A stretch of DNA of 64,000 nt from Pseudomonadota bacterium (GTDB lineage: Bacteria > Desulfobacterota > Syntrophorhabdia > Syntrophorhabdales > Syntrophorhabdaceae). The stretch lies in assembly GCA_026388315.1 (NCBI GenBank), contig JAPLKA010000055.1:1-64000 (forward strand). The letters are read 5' to 3'. The translations under genes and the position numbers were made by a program. The notes under the pieces were generated by a model, which ran no database searches, was not told where the DNA came from, and was given only the letters and a program-made list of their open reading frames with translations. Numbering within the stretch: position 1 is the stretch's first letter; every line of letters starts with the position of its first letter. Positions 7,603 through 16,660 of the stretch are shown piece by piece.

Positions 7603-9678
7603 TTAATTATAAAAATTCTGGTTTTCAACCTTAAGGAATTCTTGCGTTATTTTTTGCAGTTGAGAAACAGCGAGGAACGCCTCTTTCAGCAATTGTTTTT
7701 GTCTTGCGGTAAGCGTTGCCGGATCGATGCGGTTGCTGAAGTCTCTCCCACGGTCTCTATCGTTCAAATCGTTTCTGATTTTCAGGGTGAGAAAGGTTTC
7801 GAAAGACTGTTCTAAAAATTCCGCCAGATCGGTTTTTATTATTGTATCCTTGTTCAGTTTTTTTATCCTCTCTAATGTATTCGTCTCAAAGATGCCTTGC
7901 TGAAATGCAAGCATCTTTACACATGTATTCAGGGGGAGGAGCCCATAATTTTTTATATTGAGCGTATTTTTATATTTACCGTTTTTTTCTACAATAAAAT
8001 TCTTAAAAAACCCCAATGGCATAGGAATAGAGGTAATTACCTGGGCCAGCAACTTCAGGAATAGCTGATTTTCTTTGATTAACTTCATCATATGCGATTT
8101 CAGCTCAAATTCAAGAAATTTGTTTCCATATATCGTTCTGAAATCAAAAAAGACGAATATATCAATAATCTCGTTCTCTGAGAGTGACCTTGAGAGTATC
8201 CATTCTGCCGTCCTTTTCTTCCACTGTATTATACTCCCGGAATATTTGGGGTTTGTTGCCATAACGTTACCCTTGCATAAAGGGAAACCGCACTTGTTTA
8301 ACGCATCTGTTACTTGATGGGAAAATGTTTTAAAATATTCTTCGGTGTCCCCGGAGGGAGAATCGAGATAGATTATCGCATTGTCCTGATCTGTGAGCAG
8401 TGTTTGTTCTTTTCTCCCTTCGCTGCCCAATCCTAACCATGCGTATGAAGACGGGGGATAACCGAGATCTTTTTCGACTAAAGCGATTACCCTTTTTACA
8501 ATCTTATCATTAAATTCACTTATAATTTTACACACGTGCGATGCAAGAGCGCCATCAGCCATTAAAATAGCCAATACCTTTTCCACCCCGGACCGTACTG
8601 CGTCCAATTCGGAGATGCTTGGCGCCTCATCAATATTTTTCAACAAAGACAAAACCTCAATGCCTTTATGCTTCAGGATATCAAATGTGGTAAGTAATCC
8701 CACCGTTTTTCCTTTGTCCAGTACGATGAGTTGATTGGTTTTGTGCTTAACCATTTCGTGAATGGCATCATAAAGGAAGCTTTCTGCATCGATTGTTTTG
8801 TATTGTTTTTCCATTATTGTCTCTATCGGTTGCTGGGGGTCCTTTCCTTCCAGTAAAACCGCTTTGACAATATCTCTATAACCAAGAATGCCTTTTGTAG
8901 CAGTCGAATCGTCGGTTACTATGATCGTTTCTAACCCATTATCCAGGAGTTCTCTGGCGGCCTCTTTCGTTGTTGCTTTATGGCTACAGAATATTTGAGC
9001 TGAAGGAAGCATATCTTTCACCTGTTTTTTATACAGGGTGGACTCCACATTTACAGTGCTCGTATTCGAAACAAGAAACTCCTTATAAACCTTGCTCATT
9101 CGATAATTGAGCAACCGGTGAAAGAAATTATAAAAAATTGAATGTTTTTGAACCATACGGAGGAAAGCCTCTCTTCTCTGGCTCAAACACAATGAGTCCT
9201 CTATCACTTCGTACTTTGGAGTCCTTGGAGAATCGGAGAGCATAGGCATCTCACCAAAACATTCACCTTCACCGAGAAACCCTATAATAATCTCTTTGCT
9301 ATTTTCCTCCATGCAAGCCTTTACGAGGCCGCTTTTCACTACAATAAATTTGTCAGACCCTTTATCCTGTGAGAATATAATCTTTTTAGGTAAAAAAGAT
9401 TCCCATTCCATGCTTTCTGCAACCTCTTCAAGGTCAGCCCTTGCAAGAAGATTAAAAGGCATATTATTTTCAAGAAAATTTACTTTGTTTTCATACCTGT
9501 CCATCTCAAGAGCTTTCTGAAATGATAACGCCTCGTGAAGGGTGTTTTTTTGTATTGCACCGATATCGATAAGTATTTCCCCGATGTTTTTATTGTTTGC
9601 ATTTTGGATTGCTAAGGCATTTACGATGGATACTTCTTCGACAAAACCCTGTTTAAAAAGTATTTCCCCAACTTTCAT
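7603..9678 (-). CDS. Cyclic-nucleotide-binding / CBS / DUF294 nucleotidyltransferase-like protein
   Basis: A 691-residue soluble protein. In order: an N-terminal module (1-60) with the repeated G-IL---G-I pattern seen in MshEN/T2SSE-N domains, some of which bind c-di-GMP; a cyclic-nucleotide-binding domain (about 75-190) with FGEMPMLSDSPRTP; a CBS pair (about 225-340); a DUF294 nucleotidyltransferase-like domain with GLGSEGRKEQTLLTDQDNA at 416-434; and the DUF294 C-terminal helical domain. This DUF294 type resembles GlnD/signal-transduction transferases, but its substrate is unknown. It lies upstream of the cyclase on the same strand, about 160 bases apart, which suggests a cAMP-responsive pair. 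ATG 9678 is the only sensible start. Confidence 0.88.
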   Translation of the reverse strand: MKVGEILFKQGFVEEVSIVNALAIQNANNKNIGEILIDIGAIQKNTLHEALSFQKALEMDRYENKVNFLENNMPFNLLARADLEEVAESMEWESFLPKKIIFSQDKGSDKFIVVKSGLVKACMEENSKEIIIGFLGEGECFGEMPMLSDSPRTPKYEVIEDSLCLSQRREAFLRMVQKHSIFYNFFHRLLNYRMSKVYKEFLVSNTSTVNVESTLYKKQVKDMLPSAQIFCSHKATTKEAARELLDNGLETIIVTDDSTATKGILGYRDIVKAVLLEGKDPQQPIETIMEKQYKTIDAESFLYDAIHEMVKHKTNQLIVLDKGKTVGLLTTFDILKHKGIEVLSLLKNIDEAPSISELDAVRSGVEKVLAILMADGALASHVCKIISEFNDKIVKRVIALVEKDLGYPPSSYAWLGLGSEGRKEQTLLTDQDNAIIYLDSPSGDTEEYFKTFSHQVTDALNKCGFPLCKGNVMATNPKYSGSIIQWKKRTAEWILSRSLSENEIIDIFVFFDFRTIYGNKFLEFELKSHMMKLIKENQLFLKLLAQVITSIPMPLGFFKNFIVEKNGKYKNTLNIKNYGLLPLNTCVKMLAFQQGIFETNTLERIKKLNKDTIIKTDLAEFLEQSFETFLTLKIRNDLNDRDRGRDFSNRIDPATLTARQKQLLKEAFLAVSQLQKITQEFLKVENQNFYN

Positions 9679-9771
9679 GGATAACCCCCCATATTTACAG
9701 TTACAAAGAGAACTGTAAATATGTTATCGGCTTAAATTTCAAAAAATTAAGGATTTTGAAAATATAATAAA

Positions 9772-9799
9772 AAAGCCCCGTGGGAACACGGGGCTTTTT
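9772..9799 (-). terminator. Rho-independent terminator of the pyrophosphatase gene
   Basis: AGCCCCGTG and CACGGGGCT form a perfect stem with a short GGAA loop, flanked by A and T runs on both sides. It lies 18 bases after the hppA stop codon. The flanking runs would let it work in either direction. Confidence 0.9.
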
Positions 9800-9816
9800 T
9801 GCTGTTTGTCTATAAA

Positions 9817-12252
9817 CTACTCAAGCGTTTCGTCGCCGATCCTCATGCTGTAGAATGAGCGATATATGAAGACGAGTGCCACGATGAAGAAGATGGCGCC
9901 GAGCGATGTTTTTAGCGTCTGAGACTGAATAGTTACGGCTATTTCTGTCGCGAGAAGCCCGAAAAGGGTCGTGAACTTGATAACGGGGTTCATAGAGACA
10001 GACGATGTATCTTTAAAGGGGTCGCCAACTGTATCACCGATAACGGTTGCTTCGTGGAGCGGGGTCCCCTTCTCTTTCAGATCAACTTCGACGATCTTCT
10101 TGGCGTTATCCCAGGCACCACCGGCGTTTGCCATAAAGATGGCCTGGAAGAGCCCGAAAAAGGCGATTCCAACGAGATAGCCGATGAAGAAGTAAGGGTT
10201 GAAGAAGGACAATGCAAGGGCCATGAAGAAGACCACGATGAAGATATTCAGCATGCCTTTCTGGGCGTACTGGGTACAAATCTTTACGACTTCCTTGCTG
10301 TCCTCGATGGAGGCCTCTTCCTTGTCGAGGTTGATATTTTTCTTGATGAATACGACAGCCCTGTAAGCACCGGTTGTAACTGCCTGGGTCGCTGCGCCGG
10401 TAAACCAGTAGATAACAGCGCCACCCATGAGAAGACCGAGGATGATCTGGGGCTGCACGAGACTCAGCTTGGCAACAACATCTCCGAACATGTTCTCAAG
10501 AAGGATGATGATGCCGAAGACCATTGTAGTTGCACCGACGACGGCTGTACCGATAAGCACCGGTTTTGCCGTTGCCTTGAAGGTGTTGCCTGCCCCGTCA
10601 GCTTCTTCGAGGTAATCTTTGGCTGTATCGAAGTTGGGCTCAAAGCCGAACTGACCCTTGATCTCTGCTGCAATGTTAGGAACGCTTTCAATTCTGGAAA
10701 GCTCATACACTGACTGGGCGTTGTCTGCTACGGGACCGTAACTGTCAACGGCGATTGTTACAGGACCCATGCCGAGGAAACCGAAGGCCACAAGGCCGAA
10801 GGCAAATACTGGAGCCGCAAATGTGAATTTCGCAGGCATGACTGCCATAATTGAGGGATGCTGGGAAACAAGGTAGGCGATGAACATGAGAGTGAGGATT
10901 GTCAAGCCTTCCCAGAAAGCGGAGAAGTTACCGGCAACAAAACCGGAGAGGATATTCAGTGATGCACCGCCATGGCGTGCCGCACTGACGCACTCCTGCA
11001 CGTGACGCGATTTGGTGCTTGTGAAGACCTTGGTAAACTCAGGGATCAATGCGCCGGCAATGGTGCCGCAGGAGATGATGATGGAAAGCGCCCACCACAG
11101 GCCGGGATACTTGGCGTCCATGTCACCAAGGAGCATATAGCTTGCCCAGAAGGTAACAATGATTGAGACTGCCGAGGTGATCCATACGAGATTGGTAAGG
11201 GGCTGTTCAAAATCAAATTTTGTCTTTGTGCCATAAAGGGAAGAGGTGATGCCTTTATTGATGAAATATGAAACAAGAGAGGTAATGATCATAAGAATAC
11301 GCATTGCGAATATCCAGATGATCAGGGTTCCCGACATGCTTGGATTTGCTGCTAAGGCAAGGGCGAGGAAGGCGATTAAGGCAACACCGGTAACGCCGTA
11401 TGTCTCGAAACCGTCTGCGGTGGGGCCGACGCTGTCGCCTGCGTTGTCACCGGTACAGTCGGCGATAACACCGGGGTTTTTCGGGTCGTCTTCGGGAAGC
11501 TTGAAGACGATCTTCATGAGATCGGAGCCGATGTCGGCAATCTTCGTGAAGATACCGCCTGCGATTCTCAAGGCGCTTGCACCCAGAGACTCACCGATGG
11601 CAAAACCGATGAAACTCGGACCGATAAGGTCTTTCGGAAGAAACACAAGGATGCAGATCATGAAGAAAAGCTCCACGCTTACAAGGAGGAGTCCCACGCT
11701 CATTCCGGAGTTAAGGGGAATAGTAACGACGTCAACGGGCCTGCCGCGCAGGGATGAAAAGGCTGTCCTGGAGTTGGCCCATGTATTGATCCTCATGCCG
11801 AACCATGCCACACCGTATGAGCCGAGTATACCGAGAACGGAGGCCAGGAGGATGATGACCATATTGCCGAATGGCGCATGTGAAAGTCCCATAAAGTAGT
11901 AAACCATACATATTGCGATGAGGACCCAGAGAATGACCAGGAACTTACCCTGCTGTGCAAGGTAGGACTTACAGGTTTGCCAGATGATCTCTGATACCTC
12001 CAGCATGGCCCTGTGGGCAGGGAGGTTCTTTGTCTGATTCGCCTGGACGATCGAGAAGATAAGACCGACAAAACAGATAAGAATACCGAAATACATGATG
12101 GACAGACCGCTCAACCCACCGAAGATATTAAAGGATACCTGGGAGAGATCCGGCAGCACGATGTCTGCTTCGCCGGCAAGGGCGAGTGGTGCTGTCATTA
12201 ACAGCATGGCAGCAAAAAGAAACAACGAAAAAAACATATTGCGTTTACTCAT
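9817..12252 (-). CDS. hppA: Membrane-bound proton/sodium-translocating pyrophosphatase
   Basis: An 811-residue polytopic protein that couples PPi hydrolysis to ion pumping across the inner membrane. Seen are the D-GSDLMK...EDDPKNPGVIAD block, the acidic loop GDNAGDSVGPTADG, and the C-terminal GDTVGDPFKDTSSVSMNPVIK. The segment GNTFKA carries Lys at the position that separates K+-independent (Lys) from K+-dependent (Ala) enzymes, so K+ independence is predicted. A hydrophobic N-terminal segment ending in ALA looks like a cleavable or first membrane helix. The start has GGAGG 7 bases upstream and a good terminator follows. It is monocistronic. Confidence 0.95.
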   Translation of the reverse strand: MSKRNMFFSLFLFAAMLLMTAPLALAGEADIVLPDLSQVSFNIFGGLSGLSIMYFGILICFVGLIFSIVQANQTKNLPAHRAMLEVSEIIWQTCKSYLAQQGKFLVILWVLIAICMVYYFMGLSHAPFGNMVIILLASVLGILGSYGVAWFGMRINTWANSRTAFSSLRGRPVDVVTIPLNSGMSVGLLLVSVELFFMICILVFLPKDLIGPSFIGFAIGESLGASALRIAGGIFTKIADIGSDLMKIVFKLPEDDPKNPGVIADCTGDNAGDSVGPTADGFETYGVTGVALIAFLALALAANPSMSGTLIIWIFAMRILMIITSLVSYFINKGITSSLYGTKTKFDFEQPLTNLVWITSAVSIIVTFWASYMLLGDMDAKYPGLWWALSIIISCGTIAGALIPEFTKVFTSTKSRHVQECVSAARHGGASLNILSGFVAGNFSAFWEGLTILTLMFIAYLVSQHPSIMAVMPAKFTFAAPVFAFGLVAFGFLGMGPVTIAVDSYGPVADNAQSVYELSRIESVPNIAAEIKGQFGFEPNFDTAKDYLEEADGAGNTFKATAKPVLIGTAVVGATTMVFGIIILLENMFGDVVAKLSLVQPQIILGLLMGGAVIYWFTGAATQAVTTGAYRAVVFIKKNINLDKEEASIEDSKEVVKICTQYAQKGMLNIFIVVFFMALALSFFNPYFFIGYLVGIAFFGLFQAIFMANAGGAWDNAKKIVEVDLKEKGTPLHEATVIGDTVGDPFKDTSSVSMNPVIKFTTLFGLLATEIAVTIQSQTLKTSLGAIFFIVALVFIYRSFYSMRIGDETLE

Positions 12253-12441
12253 CTATAACCTCCTTAAAAATTTTGTTTATAACTATTAAAACTCAGCTTA
12301 ACCATACGTTGTCATATACACTTTGCCATATACGATGCTAAGCTTAAGGATTGTTTATTGTAAACCACTTTTTTCGGGAATGTCAATGAACTTTATGAAA
12401 AAATTCACAATATGATTGAGCAGAGAGCGAAGAGCATAAGG

Positions 12442-12478
12442 AAGGTAGGCACAGGTTTTAGCCTGCGAACATTTAAAG
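12442..12478. repeat. Short palindromic repeat (GCAGGCTTTAGCCTGC type), variant copy
   Basis: The stretch GGCACAGGTTTTAGCCTGCG followed by AACATTTAAAG closely resembles the element at 40249-40282. It lies just after the stop codon of the flavoprotein gene. The repeat family is short and non-coding. Confidence 0.5.
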
Positions 12479-12483
12479 AGTGT

Positions 12484-14061
12484 TTAGACATAACGTAAGG
12501 AAAAATGTTCCCGTTCAGGGTCATAAGAGAGACATGAATTTTTTTGCCAGTTTAAATTGTCTTCATACGGGAAATCTTTACGCTGAAAACTGCCGCGGCT
12601 TTCCTTACGGCCGAGGCTTGCAATGAGTATTGTTTTGAGGACAAAAGAGGCGCTCAGAAGATCTTCTTTCAGCCTCATTTCAGGGACATTGCGTGGAACA
12701 GTTGCGTAAAGCTGTACATTGATCTTTTCAACGGCTGCCAATCCCTCTTTCAAGCTATTTTCAGATCTTACAACCCCTGCATTGTTCCAGGCAATTTCTC
12801 TGATATTACGGCGGAGTTCCATGAGGGATGTCTTGTTGGGGGAGTGAGCATTGTCGTTGTAAATATCATTTTTTCCTATGGCTGTTGCATCAGGTTTTCC
12901 CTTGCACATGGCAACCTTACTTTCAGATAATTGTGCGGCGTTCTGTCCCGCAATTTTTCCCATGACAAGGCATTCCGTGAGGGCATTGCCGCCTCTTCTG
13001 TTTGCCCCGTGGAGCCCCCATGCAACCTCTCCGCAGGCAAAAAGACCGGTGATTGTTGTCCTGGCACCCTCATCAATTTTTACTCCACCCATGAAAAAGT
13101 GGGCTGCAGGGGAGATGGGAACAGGTTTTGTACGAACAGGGAATTTTAATTTTGCAAGGAGAGTCTGGGGGTATTCATCCCAAAGCGATAAAGGTATATC
13201 ACTGAAGTCCGCATATACGCCCCCCATGGAAGCTTCTTCAAAGAGGAGGATGGAAAACAGATCTCTTTTTGTATGGATGGCTTCGTTCAAACTGCCGAGG
13301 GAATGTTTTTTCAGAATGTCCTCTCCCGAGGAATCAAGAAGGCGCACTTCCTCGGGGAATGGAGGGTAGAGAATCATTGATGGCAGGTGTTTATCAGCCA
13401 GCACGAGAGGGTAGAACTGGACAAACTCCATGTCAAAGAGTTCAAGGCCTGCCTTTGCTGCAAGCCGGTAACCCTGTCCCATGGTATTTTTCTGGTTGTC
13501 ATTAACGAGATAGATCGCCCCTGCCCCACCGGCAGCAATTATAACGGCTTCAGCGAAAAGGGTTACCTCCTCTCCCTTTTTGTTGAAGCCTTCTACACCG
13601 CATGCCCTGTTGCCGTCTTTGATAATATCCGTGACATAAAACCCGGGGAATATTGTAACTCTGTCGAGTTTCCTTACCTTCTCAGCCATATTTTTTACAA
13701 GCAGAAGTCCTGGAATATGATCGAGGTGTGGCGTTCTCACAGCCGTGATGCTGTGGAAATCCATCATGGGAAGCCCGGAAGAACGGAGGAAATCGAAGGC
13801 GTCCGAAGCCCTTTCTGCAATGAGTTTTACCATGGACGTATTGTTAATCATTCTCCCAATCCGGATCGTATCCTTTATGTATGCTTCGGTGTCATAGCCT
13901 CCCGTGGGCCCGGTAAAAACACCGCCGGCTAAGGCTGTATTTGTCCCGAGGCCAATGGAACCCCTGTCAGTCAAAATGACTTGAGCCCCTTCTTCGTGGG
14001 CTGCTATGGCTGCGACCATCCCGGCAAGCCCGGCCCCGATTACAATAACCCTCTTCATCAT
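12484..14061 (-). CDS. FAD-dependent oxidoreductase of the fumarate reductase / L-aspartate oxidase family
   Basis: A 525-residue flavoprotein. The N-terminus has the FAD dinucleotide fold VIVIGAGLAGMVAAIAA (about 4-20), followed by GLGTNTALAGGVF. The second FAD-contacting block GLFACGEVAWGLHGANRRGG-ALTECLVMG is near 340-370. The C-terminal helical domain with R-REIAWNNAGVVR is present. The fold fits succinate dehydrogenase/fumarate reductase flavoproteins and NadB, but no iron-sulphur or membrane subunit and no nadA/nadC lie nearby, so the substrate cannot be named. It could be a soluble fumarate-reductase-like or aspartate-oxidase-like enzyme. Two adjacent ATG codons occur at the start. Confidence 0.85.
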   Translation of the reverse strand: MMKRVIVIGAGLAGMVAAIAAHEEGAQVILTDRGSIGLGTNTALAGGVFTGPTGGYDTEAYIKDTIRIGRMINNTSMVKLIAERASDAFDFLRSSGLPMMDFHSITAVRTPHLDHIPGLLLVKNMAEKVRKLDRVTIFPGFYVTDIIKDGNRACGVEGFNKKGEEVTLFAEAVIIAAGGAGAIYLVNDNQKNTMGQGYRLAAKAGLELFDMEFVQFYPLVLADKHLPSMILYPPFPEEVRLLDSSGEDILKKHSLGSLNEAIHTKRDLFSILLFEEASMGGVYADFSDIPLSLWDEYPQTLLAKLKFPVRTKPVPISPAAHFFMGGVKIDEGARTTITGLFACGEVAWGLHGANRRGGNALTECLVMGKIAGQNAAQLSESKVAMCKGKPDATAIGKNDIYNDNAHSPNKTSLMELRRNIREIAWNNAGVVRSENSLKEGLAAVEKINVQLYATVPRNVPEMRLKEDLLSASFVLKTILIASLGRKESRGSFQRKDFPYEDNLNWQKNSCLSYDPEREHFSLRYV

Positions 14062-14216
14062 ACTGAATTATAAACCGAAACGCGATTTTAAGGAATACAA
14101 AACATTTTTGCCTGTTGCCCAAGTCAATTGTACGCCGGAACACTGCTTCCCTCCCTGCTTCCTGTGCGTGCTTTACCCTGCTGTGAGTTCACTTCCGCTC
14201 AATCTTCTGACTTGTC

Positions 14217-14240
14217 CACCCGCAAGCGGGGGGTACCCGG
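14217..14240. repeat. Dispersed palindromic repeat, copy b (inverted, with extra G's)
   Basis: CACCCGCAAGCGGG followed by GGGTACCCGG is the reverse complement of the GGGTACCCGCTTGCGGGT family with two additional G residues at the centre. Confidence 0.6.
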
Positions 14241-14298
14241 CTTAGAACAAATCAGGCCGTCCCAGACGCGGCACCGGCCTCAGGCACTACCTTCAGCC

Positions 14299-14330
14299 GG
14301 CCACCCGTGGAGGTACGATCACGGGTGGCC
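14299..14330. repeat. Perfect 11-bp hairpin
   Basis: GGCCACCCGTG (14299-14309) and CACGGGTGGCC (14320-14330) are perfectly complementary around a 10-base loop. No T run follows, so it is not an ordinary intrinsic terminator. It may be the end or core of a small repeat element. Confidence 0.6.
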
Positions 14331-14490
14331 CCCAAGGTATGCTCGAAGTCGCGACTCGCAAAAAGTTCTTCCGGCTTGCTATCTCAAACGTACCCGGTGG
14401 TTGTTTGGGCACAGGCCGTCAAAACTCAACACTGCTTATAAAACTTGGTTTACCCCGTGTAATGCATTTGCTACTCTATTTCACTGGGGT

Positions 14491-14632
14491 TTGGTCCGAC
14501 CCCAATCTACCCGTTTTGCCATACCATATTAACAAATCAGCGCGTGGAAAATCACCTTGAAATACGTTCCCCGCAGGTGCGGGGATGAACCGACTATAAG
14601 AAAATTGATAACGTAAATTGGGGTCGGACCAA
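14491..14632. repeat. 16-bp perfect inverted repeat bounding a 142-bp unit
   Basis: TTGGTCCGACCCCAAT (14491-14506) and ATTGGGGTCGGACCAA (14617-14632) are perfect inverted copies. The unit between them has no gene and contains one type I-E-like CRISPR repeat at 14564-14592. The shape suggests a miniature inverted-repeat element. Confidence 0.7.
14564..14592. CRISPR. Single orphan type I-E-like CRISPR repeat
   Basis: The 29-base sequence has the type I-E pattern: GTTCCCCGC, a short centre AGGT, then GCGGGGATGAACCG, with the CCCCGC/GCGGGG stem and the GATGAACCG 3' handle. Only one copy is present, with no spacer-repeat continuation and no cas gene in the window. It is therefore a remnant or carried fragment, not a working array. 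Confidence 0.55.
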
Positions 14633-15122
14633 GCCGTAAAAGCTGTTTTGAGTTTTGAGTGTTGAGTTTTGAGTTGAAAAAACCTAATAATAATATTGGC
14701 TTAAAGTGCTGTTTTTGGGGCAATTTGTAACCTGTCTGCCACAACGCAGGCACAGGCAGGCAAAGGGGTACGATGTGGGTAGCCCTACGAGCGATTTGGT
14801 GGCTTATGATAGGAGGCCCGAAGACCTGCCAGAGGAAGTTGCTCCAACGGTTGGAGCAATGGTAGAAATCACCGGAAAGTCAATACAGACCTTGCATAGA
14901 GAGATTTCACTTTTGAAACTTTTTGATGAGATTCAAACAGTCTTTATCCATGTTACATAAATTATCTGCGGCTTGAAGAGATAAAGGATGTCCACGCATT
15001 CTCGTTGTGCCTATTCCATCCCGCCTCATCTTCATAGCTTTCCCATCGAGGTCATGGTATAAGTAATCTTTAAAGAGATCGTAACTCTCTCACAAAATGA
15101 GATATATAATGGGGGTAATGCT

Positions 15123-16625
15123 ATGGAACTTTTTCGTTTGAGACTGCCAAACCGCGTTAATTTGCTTAGGGTTGCCAGGGCGGCTGCGCGTGCAGCAGGC
15201 GAGGAGTTTCGTTTCCCTGAGAAGACCACGGGAGGGATGGAGCTGGTTGTCGAGGAAGCTGCGTCGAATGTGCTTCGTCATGCATACAGTCCCAACGAGG
15301 AAGCCTATTATTATGTTTCGGCCTCCCTCGAGGGGGACGCCCTTGTCTTCCGGGTACAGGATAAAGGTATGCCCATGGACAGCTTCGACCTTCCTCAATA
15401 CGATCCCTTAAACCCGGACTCTAAGGGCCTCGGCACCTACCTCATGAAAACCTATTGCGACGGCTTCCGGTATCTGAACCTGGGCAAGGAAGGCAAGGCC
15501 TTCGAGTTTCTTTTTCATCTTCCCCGCGAAGGGATCGGGTATACGGCCGAGCCTGTCCAAACGGGCCAGGAGCCGATGCATATTACTGATAAGGATATGG
15601 TAATCCGTCCTTTCTTAGACGAGGATGCCCCTCAGGTGGCGCGTTGTGTATACCAGGCATACCGGTACTCCTATCTCAGGGATTTTCTCTATATACCCGA
15701 GCAACTCATCAGGGTGAATCGTTCTGGTGAGATTCGGAGCATTGTGGCCGTCCTGGCCGACGGGTCTGTCATTGGTCATATTGCCCTTATGATGGGGCAG
15801 AACCGGAGAATTGCAGAGTCAGGACAGGCCTTTGTGTCGCCCCTTGTTCGCGGCGCCGGCATTTACAAGAGACTGAAACAGGCTGCCATAGACTATGGCA
15901 CACAGTGGGGTCTCGACGGATACTATGCGCTTACCGTAACCGTTCATCCTTATACCCAGAAGGTGAATCTCGAATTTGGCGCCCGCGAGTCAGGGATCCA
16001 TCTTTCCTACAGCCCGGCAGGAACACAGTTTGAAGGTATCAAGGGGAAGGTGACCCAGAGGATTCCTGTTGTTATCTTTTATGGTGCCTTTCATGAAGAA
16101 TGTATGAGACGCATCTTTGTACCACCCCATCACCGCGCCATGATCACGAGGATATATGAGAATCTGAATATCCCTGTGGAGGTAAGCGATTCAGAGCCGG
16201 TAGATCAGGACTATAACAACGAAAGAACGGTCTTCGACTTTAAGGTAAACCAGAATGGCGCCAGGGCCTATGTACATATCAGGGCTCCCGGCAGGGACCT
16301 TTCCCGGGAGATGCGGAACCTCCTGCGCCTTTTCCATGATCAGGGCATAGAACTTGTTCTCGCCGAGTTGCCCCTTGGTCATCCCTCGGTGGCCATTGCT
16401 ACGGCAAACCTTGAGGCCCTTGGTTTCTTTTTCTCAGGGGTTTTGCCTCATGGCTTTGAAGAGAGCGATGCCCTCTGTTTGCAGTATCTCAGAATACCAG
16501 AGTTAAGAACAGACAACATTACTATCTACTCGCCTTTTTCGCGCGAACTCCTTGATTATATGCTGCGAGAGGCAAAGGGGCGCGTAACAGTGATTAACGA
16601 AGAAAAGGAAGGTGAAGGGGTATAG
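15123..16625 (+). CDS. Fusion of an RsbW-like HATPase with a GNAT-type acyltransferase
   Basis: A 500-residue protein. Residues 1-135 form a small GHKL ATPase like anti-sigma kinases, with EEAASNVLRHAY (N box), VQDKGMPMD and SKGLGTYLMKTY. From about 160 the protein becomes GNAT-like (MVIRPFLDEDAPQVARCVYQAY), with VSPLVRGAGIYKRL near 240 as the acyl-CoA loop. The rest to 500 is a further, less recognisable domain. RsbW-like kinases inhibit partner proteins, while GNAT enzymes transfer acyl groups. The downstream racemase-like gene starts 35 bases later on the same strand, so the acyltransferase part may make its N-acylated substrate. That link is an inference. Confidence 0.8.
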   Translation: MELFRLRLPNRVNLLRVARAAARAAGEEFRFPEKTTGGMELVVEEAASNVLRHAYSPNEEAYYYVSASLEGDALVFRVQDKGMPMDSFDLPQYDPLNPDSKGLGTYLMKTYCDGFRYLNLGKEGKAFEFLFHLPREGIGYTAEPVQTGQEPMHITDKDMVIRPFLDEDAPQVARCVYQAYRYSYLRDFLYIPEQLIRVNRSGEIRSIVAVLADGSVIGHIALMMGQNRRIAESGQAFVSPLVRGAGIYKRLKQAAIDYGTQWGLDGYYALTVTVHPYTQKVNLEFGARESGIHLSYSPAGTQFEGIKGKVTQRIPVVIFYGAFHEECMRRIFVPPHHRAMITRIYENLNIPVEVSDSEPVDQDYNNERTVFDFKVNQNGARAYVHIRAPGRDLSREMRNLLRLFHDQGIELVLAELPLGHPSVAIATANLEALGFFFSGVLPHGFEESDALCLQYLRIPELRTDNITIYSPFSRELLDYMLREAKGRVTVINEEKEGEGV

Positions 16626-16660
16626 CAGTGCTTAGAGATAGTGAAAAGGAGGAGGCGGTT

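Larger units (their letters stand above)
14062..15122. other. Gene-poor, repeat-rich gap
   Basis: About 1.06 kb without a convincing gene. It holds a copy of the GGGTACCC palindrome, an 11-bp perfect hairpin (14299-14330), a 16-bp inverted repeat (14491-14632) enclosing a lone CRISPR-like repeat, a GAGTTTTGAG word tract (14645-14675) and a hairpin TTGCTCCAA-CGG-TTGGAGCAA (14839-14859). An open frame at 14706-14960 has no recognisable domain. The region looks like a graveyard of small insertions. Confidence 0.6.

Noticed and set aside
10054-10713. 219-residue plus-strand open frame opposite hppA
   Set aside because: It is the antisense shadow of a strongly conserved membrane pyrophosphatase and has no recognisable domain or ribosome binding site.
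12253-12483. Region upstream of hppA examined for a riboswitch
   Set aside because: No recognisable riboswitch core was seen; the ribosome binding site is clear but nothing else can be supported.
14564-14592. A CRISPR array
   Set aside because: Only one repeat is present, with no second repeat at spacer distance and no cas genes, so it is called an orphan repeat only.
14706-14960. 84-residue frame in the repeat-rich gap
   Set aside because: No domain recognised, a hairpin lies inside it and the start region is made of repeat sequence. A fragment of an old gene cannot be excluded.
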